Assembly: GCF_032302195.1 (NCBI RefSeq)
Contig: NZ_CP135275.1
Coordinates: 6,896,001-6,960,000 of the forward strand
Length of the DNA: 64,000 bases
Direction: 5' to 3'
Origin: Paenibacillus sp. MMS20-IR301
GTDB taxonomy: Bacteria > Bacillota > Bacilli > Paenibacillales > Paenibacillaceae
Below the pieces are notes generated by a model. It had not been told where the DNA came from. It was given only the letters and a program-made list of their open reading frames with translations, and searched no databases. Both the position numbers and the translations under genes were made by a program. The first letter of the stretch is position 1; the number at the start of each line of letters is the position of its first letter. Shown here piece by piece: positions 16,795-26,800 of this stretch.

Positions 16795-18234
16795 ATGAAC
16801 CAGTTAATTGTATATGATGCACCGAAGGGGGCACCGCAACGCCAAGACTTTAAGGTTCGCGTCCGGCTGCCGGATGGAGCATGGCAGGAGCTGTTTGTGT
16901 ATGAGGCCAAGGTGGACATGCATGAGGTGCGCCGGGCGTCGATGGCTTACTTCGACATGAGCGGAACGGTCTTCGTGGAGGTTGAATATACGGGACCGGC
17001 GGTGGAGGACGCGGTAATCCGCCCTTTGTCGGCAGGAATGGCGTTTACCAGGGACGGCAACGTACTTGCCTTTGCACTGGACCGTCCGTGCAAGCTTTCG
17101 GTGGAGGTGAACGGCGACCGGTTCGGCAACCTGCATCTGTTCGCGAATCCGCTGGAGACGGACGCGCCCCGGCCGGAGGATGAGGGTGTCCTGCTGCTGA
17201 AGCCGGCCATCCACCGGACCGCGGATATTTACCGGAAGCTGAAGGCCGGGGAGGCGCCGAAGATTATCTATTTCGGGCCCGGCATGCATTATATCGAGGA
17301 AACCCTTCTGCGCATTCCCTCGGACACGACCGTCTATATCGCCGGAGGCGCGGTCGTTGCCGGCTCTCTGGTCTGCGAGCGGGCCGAGAACGTCGTCATC
17401 CGGGGCCGGGGTGTGCTCTATCTGGGCGACTATCACCGCTTCTCCGCCTTCCGCGGCATCCGGATCGAGTTCTCGAAGCGTATCTCGGTAGAGGGGCTGA
17501 TTCTGCTGGACCCCCCTCATTACAGCATCTATATCGGCAAATCGGAATTTGTTCTGATCGAGAACTTCAAGTCGTTCAGCACGCGCGGCTGGTCTGACGG
17601 CATTGATATGATGGCAAGCTCGGATATCGAGATCCGCGACGTATTCCTCCGCACCTCGGACGACTGCATTGCCATATACGGCAGCCGCTGGGATTACCGC
17701 GGCGATACGCGCCGGGTCAGGGTGTCGGACTCCATCCTCTGGGCGGATGTCGCCCATCCGCTGATGATGGGCACGCACGGCGACCATGACCGGGACGGAG
17801 ATACCATTGAGGAGATTACCTTCAGCAACATCGATATTCTGGAGCACCACGAGCCCCAGCCCGATTACTGGGGGGCCATGGCTATTAATGCCGGGGACAA
17901 AAACCGGGTGCGGCAGGTGACGTATGAGGATATCCGGGTCGAGGCCTTCGAGCTTGGACAGTTAATTGATATCCGCGTCGTCTGGAACAAGGATTACAAT
18001 CCCGTACCGGGCGGGGCTATTTCCGGGATCGTATTCCGGCGGATCCGCTATACCGGCGCGAACATGAATCCGAACCGGATTCACGGATACGACCCGGAAC
18101 GTCCGGTGGACGGAGTCCGCTTCGAGGATCTGGAGATTAATGGACAGCCCGTGACGGATGCCGCCCAGGGCAACTTTGATATCAATGAATATGCGGTGAA
18201 TATAACCTTTGCCGCAACGGAGGATGAACAATGA
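16795..18234 (+). CDS. GH28-like parallel beta-helix glycosidase
   Basis: A 479-residue beta-helix protein. Polygalacturonase-type catalytic motifs are present: SDGID near residue 265, SDDCIAI near 287 and THGDHD near 325, in the usual GH28 order. Secreted polygalacturonases have signal peptides; this one has none, so it probably acts inside the cell on imported oligogalacturonides or similar. The start is ATG 16795 behind GGAGGA (16785-16790); an open frame reaching back to 16651 only overlaps the GH88 gene. The stop overlaps the next start (ATGA at 18231). The exact linkage is unknown. Confidence 0.8.
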   Translation: MNQLIVYDAPKGAPQRQDFKVRVRLPDGAWQELFVYEAKVDMHEVRRASMAYFDMSGTVFVEVEYTGPAVEDAVIRPLSAGMAFTRDGNVLAFALDRPCKLSVEVNGDRFGNLHLFANPLETDAPRPEDEGVLLLKPAIHRTADIYRKLKAGEAPKIIYFGPGMHYIEETLLRIPSDTTVYIAGGAVVAGSLVCERAENVVIRGRGVLYLGDYHRFSAFRGIRIEFSKRISVEGLILLDPPHYSIYIGKSEFVLIENFKSFSTRGWSDGIDMMASSDIEIRDVFLRTSDDCIAIYGSRWDYRGDTRRVRVSDSILWADVAHPLMMGTHGDHDRDGDTIEEITFSNIDILEHHEPQPDYWGAMAINAGDKNRVRQVTYEDIRVEAFELGQLIDIRVVWNKDYNPVPGGAISGIVFRRIRYTGANMNPNRIHGYDPERPVDGVRFEDLEINGQPVTDAAQGNFDINEYAVNITFAATEDEQ

Positions 18235-19808
18235 TGATCTCTAACCCCGTCCTGCGCGGGTTCAATCCAGACGCTTCGATCATGCGGGTCGAAGACGACT
18301 ACTACATGGCTACGTCGACTTTTGAATGGTATCCCGGTGTGCTCATCCATCATTCCCGCGATCTCGTTCACTGGCGGCCGCTTGTCCGTCCGCTGGACCG
18401 GCTGGACCAGGTGGATCTGCGCGGCGTACCGAGTTCGGGCGGCATATGGGCACCTTCACTAAGCTATGACGGCGGGCTCTATTACCTGTGTTATACGAAT
18501 GTGGTTGCGCGCAAAGGCGTCTACAAGGATCTTCATAACTATGTAGTGACGGCACCGTCCATTGAAGGCCCGTGGTCGGAGCCGGTGTATCTGAATTCCA
18601 GCGGGTTCGACCATTTCCTCTTCCACGATACGGACGGCCGCAAATGGCTGTTCAACATGCAGTGGGATTTCCGCCAGCATAAAAACCGCTTCGCCGGCAT
18701 CATCCTGCAGGAATATTTGCCTGCAGAGGAGCGGCTCGGCGGTCCGGTTAAAGTGGCGACGAAGGGAACCTCCCTCGGCGTTACGGAAGGGCCGATGGTG
18801 TACAAGAAGGATGGCTGGTACTATCTGCTGGTAGCTGAGGGCGGAACGGGGGCGAACCATGCGGCTACCCTGCTCCGCTCGCGTACCGTGGACGGCATGT
18901 ACGAAGCCGATCCTTCCGGACCGGTGCTGACCAGCGTCGGCGCTCCGGATCATCCGCTGCAGAAGGCCGGACATGGCAGCCTGGTCGAGACGCAGGCGGG
19001 CGAGTGGTACATGGCGCATATCTGCAGCCGGCCGCTTCCGGACGGCAGCGGACTGAGTCCGCTCGGGCGCGAGACGGCGATCCAGAAGGTTGTCTGGACC
19101 GGAGACGGCTGGCTGCGGCTGGCCTCAGAGGGGCAGCTGCCCCGTCTGGAAGTGCCTGCGCCTGATCTGCCGGCTCATCCGTTCCCCCCGGAGCCGGAGA
19201 AGGATGACTTCACGGCCGGTCAGCTCGGCATTCACTGGTGCACGCTCCGGGTGCCGCCGGAGGAAGCCTGGCTGACGCTGAAGGAGCGTCCGGGATATCT
19301 GCGCCTGTACGGCCGGGAGTCCCTCCATTCCTGGAACCGCCAAAGCCTGGTTGCCCGGCGGATTCAGAGCTTCCGCTGCGAGGTTGAGACCTGCGTGGAA
19401 TTCGAGCCGGAAGCCTTTACGCAGATGGCCGGACTGGTCCTGTATTACGATGAGACGGACTACTTTTACCTGAGAATCTCCCATGATGAAGAGCTGGGGA
19501 AACATCTCACGCTTGTGAGCAGCGACCGCGGTGTCTACACCGAATCAGAGGAACGGGCCGCCATCGGCGGCTGGCAGCGCTGCTTCCTGAAGGCCGTCAT
19601 TCATGATGAGACGGTGCGCTTCTTCTATTCGCAGGACGGCACCGGCTGGCAGCCGATCGGCTCCGCGCTGTATACGGGCGTTCTGGCGGATGAATACGCG
19701 AAGAAGCTGTCATTCACCGGCGCCTTCGCCGGCGTCTGCGTGCAGGATTTGCGCGGCACCTCACTTCCGGCCGATTTCGATTACTTCAGTTACCGGGAAC
19801 AGGTTTAA
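18231..19808 (+). CDS. GH43 beta-xylosidase/arabinofuranosidase-type enzyme
   Basis: A 525-residue cytoplasmic enzyme. The catalytic domain has the base Asp in FNPDASI near residue 13, a modulator Asp in SSGFDHFLFHD and the acid Glu about 186 in VTEGPMVYKK. A C-terminal beta-sandwich (from about residue 322, DDFTAGQLGIHWCTLR) is typical of GH43 beta-xylosidases. It is translationally coupled to the GH28-like gene and likely removes xylose or arabinose side units from the same imported oligosaccharide. A terminator follows at 19885-19925. Confidence 0.88.
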   Translation: MMISNPVLRGFNPDASIMRVEDDYYMATSTFEWYPGVLIHHSRDLVHWRPLVRPLDRLDQVDLRGVPSSGGIWAPSLSYDGGLYYLCYTNVVARKGVYKDLHNYVVTAPSIEGPWSEPVYLNSSGFDHFLFHDTDGRKWLFNMQWDFRQHKNRFAGIILQEYLPAEERLGGPVKVATKGTSLGVTEGPMVYKKDGWYYLLVAEGGTGANHAATLLRSRTVDGMYEADPSGPVLTSVGAPDHPLQKAGHGSLVETQAGEWYMAHICSRPLPDGSGLSPLGRETAIQKVVWTGDGWLRLASEGQLPRLEVPAPDLPAHPFPPEPEKDDFTAGQLGIHWCTLRVPPEEAWLTLKERPGYLRLYGRESLHSWNRQSLVARRIQSFRCEVETCVEFEPEAFTQMAGLVLYYDETDYFYLRISHDEELGKHLTLVSSDRGVYTESEERAAIGGWQRCFLKAVIHDETVRFFYSQDGTGWQPIGSALYTGVLADEYAKKLSFTGAFAGVCVQDLRGTSLPADFDYFSYREQV

Positions 19809-19884
19809 GCCAGACTCAAGACTTATGAAGCTTCCAAGTGCGCACCGGCTGGGATTGAATTAGAACAGATTAATAATCATATAC

Positions 19885-19925
19885 AATGGTCTCAAATGAT
19901 TAAGTTCATTTGGGACCATTTTTTT
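19885..19925 (+). terminator. Terminator after GH88-GH28-GH43 operon
   Basis: AATGGTCTCAAATGA (19885-19899) pairs with TCATTTGGGACCATT (19906-19920) with one G-U pair, followed by a run of T. Confidence 0.9.
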
Positions 19926-19971
19926 CTGATTACCGGAAACGAAAGCGTGGAACGATTGCCGGCAATATGAT

Positions 19972-19990
19972 AAAATAACGTTGTTATTTT
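19972..19990. promoter_or_regulatory. Palindromic operator at the TetR gene
   Basis: AAAATAAC - GTT - GTTATTTT is a perfect 8-base inverted repeat around three bases, lying directly before the TetR coding region and touching its TTG start. This position and symmetry are typical of a TetR autoregulatory operator. Confidence 0.65.
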
Positions 19991-20681
19991 GAGGAAAGGA
20001 GCAGCGGCCATAGATAAAAAATCAATAGTTACAGAGCGAAAACTGCTGCACAATGCGAAGATGGAATTTATGGAGAAGGGCTTTCACGGCGCGAACATGC
20101 GGTCGATTGCCCAGAGGGCGGGAATGACAACGGGTGCAATCTATCGTTATTTCGCTACGAAGGATGCGCTTCTGGTCGCTTTGACGCAGCCTGTCTTGAA
20201 TGAATTAAATCAGCTATTTGAGCATTCAGCCACCGTTCATACTCAGGCATTGGACGATAACGACAGTGAAGCAAGCATGCTTCTTGCTGAGCATAACCTC
20301 AACGGCTTTGTCGATTTTATTTTCCGGAACCATGATGAATTTGCATTGTTGCTGAACTCTTCGGCGGGTTCCTCCTTGGAGAACTTTTGGGAGTCGTGGA
20401 TAGAATCGGATATCGTTGCCACACAACAATATATGGAGAGTCTGGTAGAGCTGGGGCTGCTTAGCCATTGTCCTCCCGGGCGGTATATTTCTATTTTCGT
20501 CAAGCAAAGCTTTGCCTTTGTGCTCGAAACCGTTTCTTCTGGAATGTCCTATGAACAGGCTAAAGAATACATGCGTTATTTAATTCCTTTTTTACAGGCG
20601 GGATGGAGAACCCTGTTACATAACGGAGCGGATGCTGAAGGAAGCAAGCGGACTATCCAAGGAGGAGGGCAACATGAGTAG
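19989..20681 (+). CDS. TetR/AcrR-family repressor
   Basis: A protein of about 223-230 residues. The N-terminal helix-turn-helix is clear (GANMRSIAQRAGMTTGAIYRYFATKDALLVAL). The C-terminal ligand domain is not recognisable. The start is unclear: TTG 19989 sits inside the palindrome with no ribosome site, whereas AAAGGAG at about 19995-20001 is well spaced for an ATA codon at 20011. Either an unusual start or a mutated ATG is possible. The last eight bases overlap the following gene, so the two are co-expressed and probably autoregulated. Confidence 0.85.
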   Translation: MRKGAAAIDKKSIVTERKLLHNAKMEFMEKGFHGANMRSIAQRAGMTTGAIYRYFATKDALLVALTQPVLNELNQLFEHSATVHTQALDDNDSEASMLLAEHNLNGFVDFIFRNHDEFALLLNSSAGSSLENFWESWIESDIVATQQYMESLVELGLLSHCPPGRYISIFVKQSFAFVLETVSSGMSYEQAKEYMRYLIPFLQAGWRTLLHNGADAEGSKRTIQGGGQHE

Positions 20682-21462
20682 ATATGCCATCGGGCACATC
20701 CTGATTAAGAGTAAAGATTTAAAGCATGATGTCAGTGTATACGAGAAATGGGGCTTCACCGTGACCTATCGTACGGACCCGCAGCGATCCCACAATGCTC
20801 TGATTTACTTTCGCGATGGATCTTTTCTTGAATTATTCGACCCTAAGCCGGCATACATGCCGGATAGGCTTATCACAATGCTGCTTAAGCTGTTTCGCCA
20901 CGCGAAGTCCGCGAAGATTAAACGGTTTATGCACTATTTGAGCTGCGGGGGCGGAATTACCGATTATGCCATAGATAGTGTGCCAAGCGAAGAGGCGGAG
21001 TTGAGTCTTCAGCTTAGCAAGCAGGCCGGAGCGCGGATAAGCAGCATAACCAAGCTGAGTAAGACATTGCCGGATGGAAGAAAGCAGCGGTGGTGGATAG
21101 CCATTCCCGAAGAGCCGGCATTACCTTTCTACATGAGCGCCTACGACCCTCCTGTAATCTGCCATAATAACGAACTTACACATCACAACGGCGTGCAAGG
21201 AATTGATTGTCTGGTTATCGATGTACCGGATGTGGAGGAGGCAGTGCTGCAGTACAAGCCGCTGTTTCCACAAATCAGCGAATCCCATGATCCACAGCAA
21301 TATGAGCTTGTATTTGAAAAGCGTCATAGAATTATTCTCCGTCAAGCTGACAAATTCAGGCTGGCTGAGATTCATTTATATACTTCCCAATCCCGGCCCG
21401 GCAATGAGCTTGTTCTGACTAACGATAAGCAAGGAACAAAGCTTGAACATTCCAGAAGATAG
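20674..21462 (+). CDS. Glyoxalase-like (VOC superfamily) domain protein
   Basis: A 262-residue protein that begins like a VOC fold (IGHILIKSKDLKHDVSVYEKWG, then NALIYFRDGSFLELFD) and has a second half with HHNGVQGIDCLVIDVPDVEE. This matches the Glyoxalase_3-like group, whose substrates are mostly unknown. ATG 20674 follows GGAGGAGG at 20661-20668 and overlaps the TetR gene by eight bases. It is likely the target or effector-handling partner of that repressor, perhaps in detoxification. No specific reaction can be assigned. Confidence 0.75.
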   Translation: MSRYAIGHILIKSKDLKHDVSVYEKWGFTVTYRTDPQRSHNALIYFRDGSFLELFDPKPAYMPDRLITMLLKLFRHAKSAKIKRFMHYLSCGGGITDYAIDSVPSEEAELSLQLSKQAGARISSITKLSKTLPDGRKQRWWIAIPEEPALPFYMSAYDPPVICHNNELTHHNGVQGIDCLVIDVPDVEEAVLQYKPLFPQISESHDPQQYELVFEKRHRIILRQADKFRLAEIHLYTSQSRPGNELVLTNDKQGTKLEHSRR

Positions 21463-21564
21463 TCCATGAGATTAAGAGGATCATCAATTGGATTCTGGCG
21501 CCGCTTACGTTACATTGTGGGTATCCCGAGAGGGAACTGTAATATTACGTAGGGAGTGAATGCA

Positions 21565-23532
21565 GTGGAGCAACTGGGAAGAACGATAATCCGGCTGGAT
21601 AAGACCTGGAGATTTCAAATTGATCCTGAGGCAGAGGGGATAACTATGGGCTGGGACAAAACCGGCTTGCCGTCCCCTGAAGCCGTGACAGTACCCCATA
21701 CATGGAATGTTCAGCCTGAAACAGAGAATTACCGGGGCCATGCCTGGTACGAGCTCCGGTGTACAGTCCCGGAGCTCCCGCCTGGAGGCCGGGTCTGGTT
21801 TGATTTTGAAGCAGTCTACCGGGATTGTATCATTTGGATTAACGGTGAGCGGGCCGGCAGCCATTTGAATTCCGGCTATACCTCCTTCCGCATTGAAGCG
21901 ACCGGGTTACTCAAGGCAAGACAGGAGAATCTGCTGGTGATATCCGTTGATAACGGAAACAGTGAAACGGCACTCCCCAAGGGCAACAGCTTCGATTGGG
22001 CTGATGACGGCGGGATGATCCGCGGGGTTACTTTGAATATTACTGGGGAAGCGGCTATAGATGTTATTCAGATAGAGGCAACCCCGCGGTTCCCGGATCC
22101 TGAGCAACCCCGGGCTTGCGGGAGACTTCGCGGATCGGTCACGCTGCACAAGGCGCTGCAGACAGCTGCTAAGGAAGTGAGGCTTGAACTGGTATTGCAG
22201 CAGCAGGGCCGGACGATCTGGGAAGGTGCACAGGCCGCCGGCTATCCATGTACGGTTATTCCATTTCCTGAAGCAGAGATTGAAGGGATTGAGCTTTGGC
22301 ACTTCGATCACCCGCATTTGTATGAGCTGAATGTAAGGATTATTGCAGACGGGGAATTGCAGGACAGTCTGACCCGAAATATCGGTTTCCGGGAATTCAG
22401 GGCAGAGGGCAGCCGCTTTCTGCTCAATGGTGAGCCGGTACGGCTGACAGGTGTGGAATGGATGCCGGGCTCTCACCCGGATAGCGGGATGGCAGAGACG
22501 CTGGAGGATATCAAGCGTGTATTAACACAAATGAAGCAGGCGAACTGTGTCTTTACGCGCTTTCACTGGCAGCAAAGTGAGCAGCTGCTGGAATGGTGCG
22601 ACCGCTACGGGATTTTGGTGCAGGAAGAAGTGCCTCTATGGCAACAGCCGGCAGAGCCAGGTGCGGAGACGCTTCCCTTAATTAAGCAGCAGCTGTCCGA
22701 AATGATATCCCGGCATAATCATCATCCCAGCGTTATCGCTTGGGGAGTTGGTAACGAACTCGATGGACAATCGCCCAAGACCATGCAGTACGTTCAGGAA
22801 ATACGGGCTTATATCAAGGAACTCGATCCAGTCCGTACAGTTAACTATGTAAGCAACACAGTTCATTTGGAGCCGTCACTTGATGCAACCGGTGCAGGCG
22901 ATATTATCATGTGGAATGACTACATCGGGACCTGGCACGGAGAATTCGACATGGATGAGACGGTCCGGAAACTGATTGCGGCACATCCTGATAAGCCGAT
23001 CGTGGTCTCCGAGTTTGGCCTCTGTGAACCTGTCTATTCCGGTGGAGATGCCCGGCGGAGTGAGCAGATGGTTGAAAAAATGGACATTTACCGGAAGGTT
23101 GAGCAAATTGCCGGAATGATCTACTTCAATCTCAACGATTACCGTACCCAGATGGGAGAAGAGGGAGAGGGGCGGATGCGCCAGCGGGTTCATGGTGTAA
23201 CCGATTTGTATGGGGCGGAAAAGCCCTCCTATCAGCTGCTCCGGGAAGTGTCCTCGCCTGTTACGCTTGAAATTGTGCACCAGAGCTCGAGTGATGAGTT
23301 ACTTTGCCGGATTAAGTGCAGTGACGGGCTCCCGAGTTATACTATTGACGGGTATAAGCTCATTTTGTCTGCTGAGGAAGGAAGCTGGGAGCGGCAGATC
23401 GATATTCCGGTATTATCTCCGGGCGAACAAGCGGATCTTGTTGTCCCGGCAATGGACATTCCCCGCAGCATCCGTGCGGCTGTCCGCCGTCCGACAGGTT
23501 TTGATGTGCTGGAGCAGCGGGTGGAGCTCTAA
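21565..23532 (+). CDS. Glycoside hydrolase family 2 (beta-galactosidase/glucuronidase type)
   Basis: A 655-residue cytoplasmic enzyme. An N-terminal jelly-roll sugar-binding domain (VTVPHTWN, YRGHAWYE, VWFDFEAVYRDCIIWINGE) precedes an immunoglobulin-like domain and the TIM barrel. The acid/base Glu about 398 is in GVGNELDG and the nucleophile Glu about 483 in IVVSEFG. The substrate is open: beta-galactoside, beta-glucuronide or beta-mannoside. GTG 21565 is chosen because AGGGAG (21551-21556) is correctly spaced; the in-frame GTG 21556 overlaps that site. It is monocistronic or co-transcribed with the DUF5107 gene 355 bases downstream. Confidence 0.88.
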   Translation: MEQLGRTIIRLDKTWRFQIDPEAEGITMGWDKTGLPSPEAVTVPHTWNVQPETENYRGHAWYELRCTVPELPPGGRVWFDFEAVYRDCIIWINGERAGSHLNSGYTSFRIEATGLLKARQENLLVISVDNGNSETALPKGNSFDWADDGGMIRGVTLNITGEAAIDVIQIEATPRFPDPEQPRACGRLRGSVTLHKALQTAAKEVRLELVLQQQGRTIWEGAQAAGYPCTVIPFPEAEIEGIELWHFDHPHLYELNVRIIADGELQDSLTRNIGFREFRAEGSRFLLNGEPVRLTGVEWMPGSHPDSGMAETLEDIKRVLTQMKQANCVFTRFHWQQSEQLLEWCDRYGILVQEEVPLWQQPAEPGAETLPLIKQQLSEMISRHNHHPSVIAWGVGNELDGQSPKTMQYVQEIRAYIKELDPVRTVNYVSNTVHLEPSLDATGAGDIIMWNDYIGTWHGEFDMDETVRKLIAAHPDKPIVVSEFGLCEPVYSGGDARRSEQMVEKMDIYRKVEQIAGMIYFNLNDYRTQMGEEGEGRMRQRVHGVTDLYGAEKPSYQLLREVSSPVTLEIVHQSSSDELLCRIKCSDGLPSYTIDGYKLILSAEEGSWERQIDIPVLSPGEQADLVVPAMDIPRSIRAAVRRPTGFDVLEQRVEL

Positions 23533-23887
23533 CTCTCTCTTCATCTTTTCTATTGTGATAAAAGTTTTACGTTTTCGGGCAAGGGCAGCTTGCTTTTGGA
23601 GGGCAACCTTTTTGATCAGTATTTAGGGTGATAACTGCCACGCCCTCCCCAGGCAGCCCAACCAGTTGAATTAGGGGTACTTCTGCCCCTAATTCACCCC
23701 CAAAGCGCCCCAATCAGTATGAGGTTTTAGTCCAGTAGCATTTATTTATTGTGCTAATATACTGAAGTTATAGCAATGATATAAAAGAAAATAGTCCATC
23801 CTATTCCGAACTTTCTGAATTGTGGCTACTATGGCGATCTTGTATTGTTGAGTTATTCAATTAACTTTACACACAGGAGTGATTGTG
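23533..23887. other. Intergenic region with hairpins
   Basis: A 355-base gap between the GH2 and DUF5107 genes. A small hairpin GCAAG-GGCAG-CTTGC followed by TTTT (23579-23597) may be a weak terminator. A perfect ten-base inverted repeat, GAATTAGGGG (23668-23677) with CCCCTAATTC (23686-23695), has no T run and is unexplained. The last 150 bases are AT-rich and presumably hold the promoter of the downstream gene, but I cannot point to a convincing -35/-10 pair. Confidence 0.5.
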
Positions 23888-26800
23888 TTGACTGAGCCTA
23901 TGGCCAAAACAAAAATATGGGAAGAAACAGTGCAGATTCCAACGTACGGTGTTGGTGAGCCTAATAAAAACCCGATGTTTCTGGAAAAGCGGGTTTATCA
24001 GGGAAGCTCCGGCAGAGTGTACCCGCATCCTGTCATCGAAAAAATCGAAGATGAGAAAAAGCCTGCCCCCTACCGGATTGTTGTTCTGGAGAATGAATAC
24101 CTGCGGGTAGAGATTATGCCTGAGCTGGGCGGCCGTATTTACCGGGCGGTAGACCGCACCAACAATTATGATTTTGTCTATTACAATCAGGTTATTAAGC
24201 CGGCGCTCGTCGGTCTTGCGGGACCATGGATTTCCGGCGGAATCGAATTCAACTGGCCGCAGCATCACCGTCCTAACACTTACGGTCCTGTCGAATACCG
24301 CCTGGAAGAGAAAGCGGACGGCAGTGCAACGGTATGGGTCAGCGAAATTGACAGAATGTATGGAACGAAGGTCACTGCAGGCTTCACGCTCCACCCGGAC
24401 AAGGCATATATTGAAATTTCTGCCCAATTGTACAACCGTACCTCGGAGCCGCAGACCTTCCTGTGGTGGGCTAATCCCGCGGTTGCTGTAAATGATCATA
24501 CCCAGTCTGTGTTTCCTCCGGATGTGACGGCTGTATTTGACCATGGCAAACGCGATGTCTCGCGCTTCCCTATTGCAACGGGAACGTATTACAAAATGGA
24601 CTATTCTTCAGGCGTAGATATTTCACGTTACAAGAATATTCCGGTACCGACTTCCTACATGGCTTATAAATCAGACTATAATTTCGTCGGAGGATACGAT
24701 CATTCCGTTCAGGCCGGACTCCTGCATGTTGCGAACCATCATATTTCACCGGGGAAAAAGCAGTGGACCTGGGGGAACGGCGAGTTTGGCCAGGCGTGGG
24801 ACCGTAACCTGACCGATGAGGATGGCCCGTACATCGAGCTGATGACCGGAGTATTCACGGACAACCAGCCGGACTTCACCTGGCTGCAGCCTTATGAAGA
24901 GAAGACCTTTACACAATATTTCATGCCTTACAAAAATATCGGAGTGGTCAAAAATGCTACCACCGAAGCCGCGGTCAACCTCGAAGTCGACGAAGAGCAG
25001 GGCACGGCAACAGTATTTGCTTACACCACTTCACGTTACGAGAATGCAGTAGTTGAACTGGCCGGGCCGCAGGGGATTGTGCTGTCCAAGCAGCTTACAC
25101 TCACTCCGGCGGATACGTATTCCGCAGAAGTTAAGCTTACGGCTGGCGTCCTGGAACATGAACTCACACTCAAGGTACAAGATGCTGCAGGTAATGTGCT
25201 GGTAGCTTATACCCCGCAGCCAAAGGATATTGAACAAGTGCCGGATGCTGCCAGGCCGCTGCCGGAACCGCAGGACATCGCGACGAATGAGGAGCTGTAC
25301 TTGGCCGGGCTTCATCTGGAGCAATACCGCCACGCCACCTTTGAACCGGAGCCTTATTATCTGGAAGGGCTTAAGCGTGATCGGAATGACAGCCGGATTA
25401 ATATTGCTTACGGTACTTTACTGCTGCGCAGGGGGTTGTTCGCCGAGAGCGAAGCACACTTCCGCAAGGCAGTTAAGCGGGTAACCTGGCGTAACCCTAA
25501 CCCGTATGACGGGGAAGCGTATTACCAGCTCGGACTTAGTCTCAAGCTGCAGGGGCGTCTGGATGAAGCCTTCACTGCTTTCTATAAATCGGCCTGGAGT
25601 GCAGCATGGCAGGACGGCGGCTATTTCTCACTCGCCCAAATTGCTGCTGAACAAGGGAAGTTTGCTGAAGCGCTGGACCTTGCTGAACGTTCACTGATCC
25701 GCAATGCGCGGAACTATAAGTCCAGAAATGCTAAAACCGCCATGCTGCGCAAGCTGAACAGATTGAAAGAAGCGGAAGCCTTCGCGGAAGAGACCCTGAA
25801 GCTGGATGTCGCTGATTTCGGCGCCCATTATGAGCTGGCGCTGATCCGGGAAGCACAAGGGAGAAGCGAAGATTTCACTGTATCGGTTAATCAATTCAAA
25901 GCGCTGCTGCGCGGTGAGCCGAAGAATTATCTGGAGCTGGCCTCAGACTATGCGGGTGCGGGACTGTATGAGGAAGCTGCCCGGGCGCTGCTCCTGCTGG
26001 AGAGCTCCTCGGATCCTATGGTGAATTACACGCTTGCTTATTTGTACGGTAAATTGGGTCAGCCGGAATCAGTGCAAAGCTGCCTGTCTGCCGGAGAGAA
26101 GGCGAATGCGGATTACTGCTTCCCGAATACCCTGTTCGAGCTTCAGGTGCTTGAATATGCAGTCTCTGTTCATCCTGAAGATGCTAAAGCCTGCTACTAC
26201 CTTGGTAATCTGCTGTATGATAAGAAGCGTCACGGGGAGGCTATCCGCTATTGGGAGCAGTCCAGATCCGCCGATGACAATTACTCTGTCGTGCACAGAA
26301 ACCTGGCGCTGGCCTATTACAACAAGCAAGGGAATCCGCAAGCTGCGCGGGCTTCACTGGAGAAAGCTCTGGCCTGTGATCCGGGGGATGCACGGGTATT
26401 ATTCGAACTGGATCAGCTGTACAAAAAAATCGGATTACCGGCCGGAGAGCGCCTGGCCTTCTTGGAAAGCCGGACCAGCCTTGTAAGCGGCCGTGATGAT
26501 CTGTATCTGGAATATGTCACATTGCATAACCTGCTGGGCAAGCATAACGAAGCGGTTCAGCTGCTGGCCTCACGCAATTTCCATCCATGGGAAGGCGGCG
26601 AGGGCAAGGCGACAGGCCAATACGTAATGGCACATGTGGAGCTGGCGAAGCAGCATATTCAGGCAGGCCGTCCGGACAAGGCGGTGGAATTGCTGCAGGC
26701 GGCGCTTGTCTATCCGCTGAATCTGGGCGAAGGCAAATTGGCCGGTGCGCAGGAAAATAACATCTATTACTATCTTGGCTGCGCCTATGAGGCGCTGGAG

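Noticed and set aside
16804..17850. Long minus-strand open frame of 348 codons inside the GH28-like gene
   Set aside because: It is antisense to a gene with clear catalytic motifs and ribosome site; its translation has no recognisable domain and the GC-rich region favours spurious open frames.
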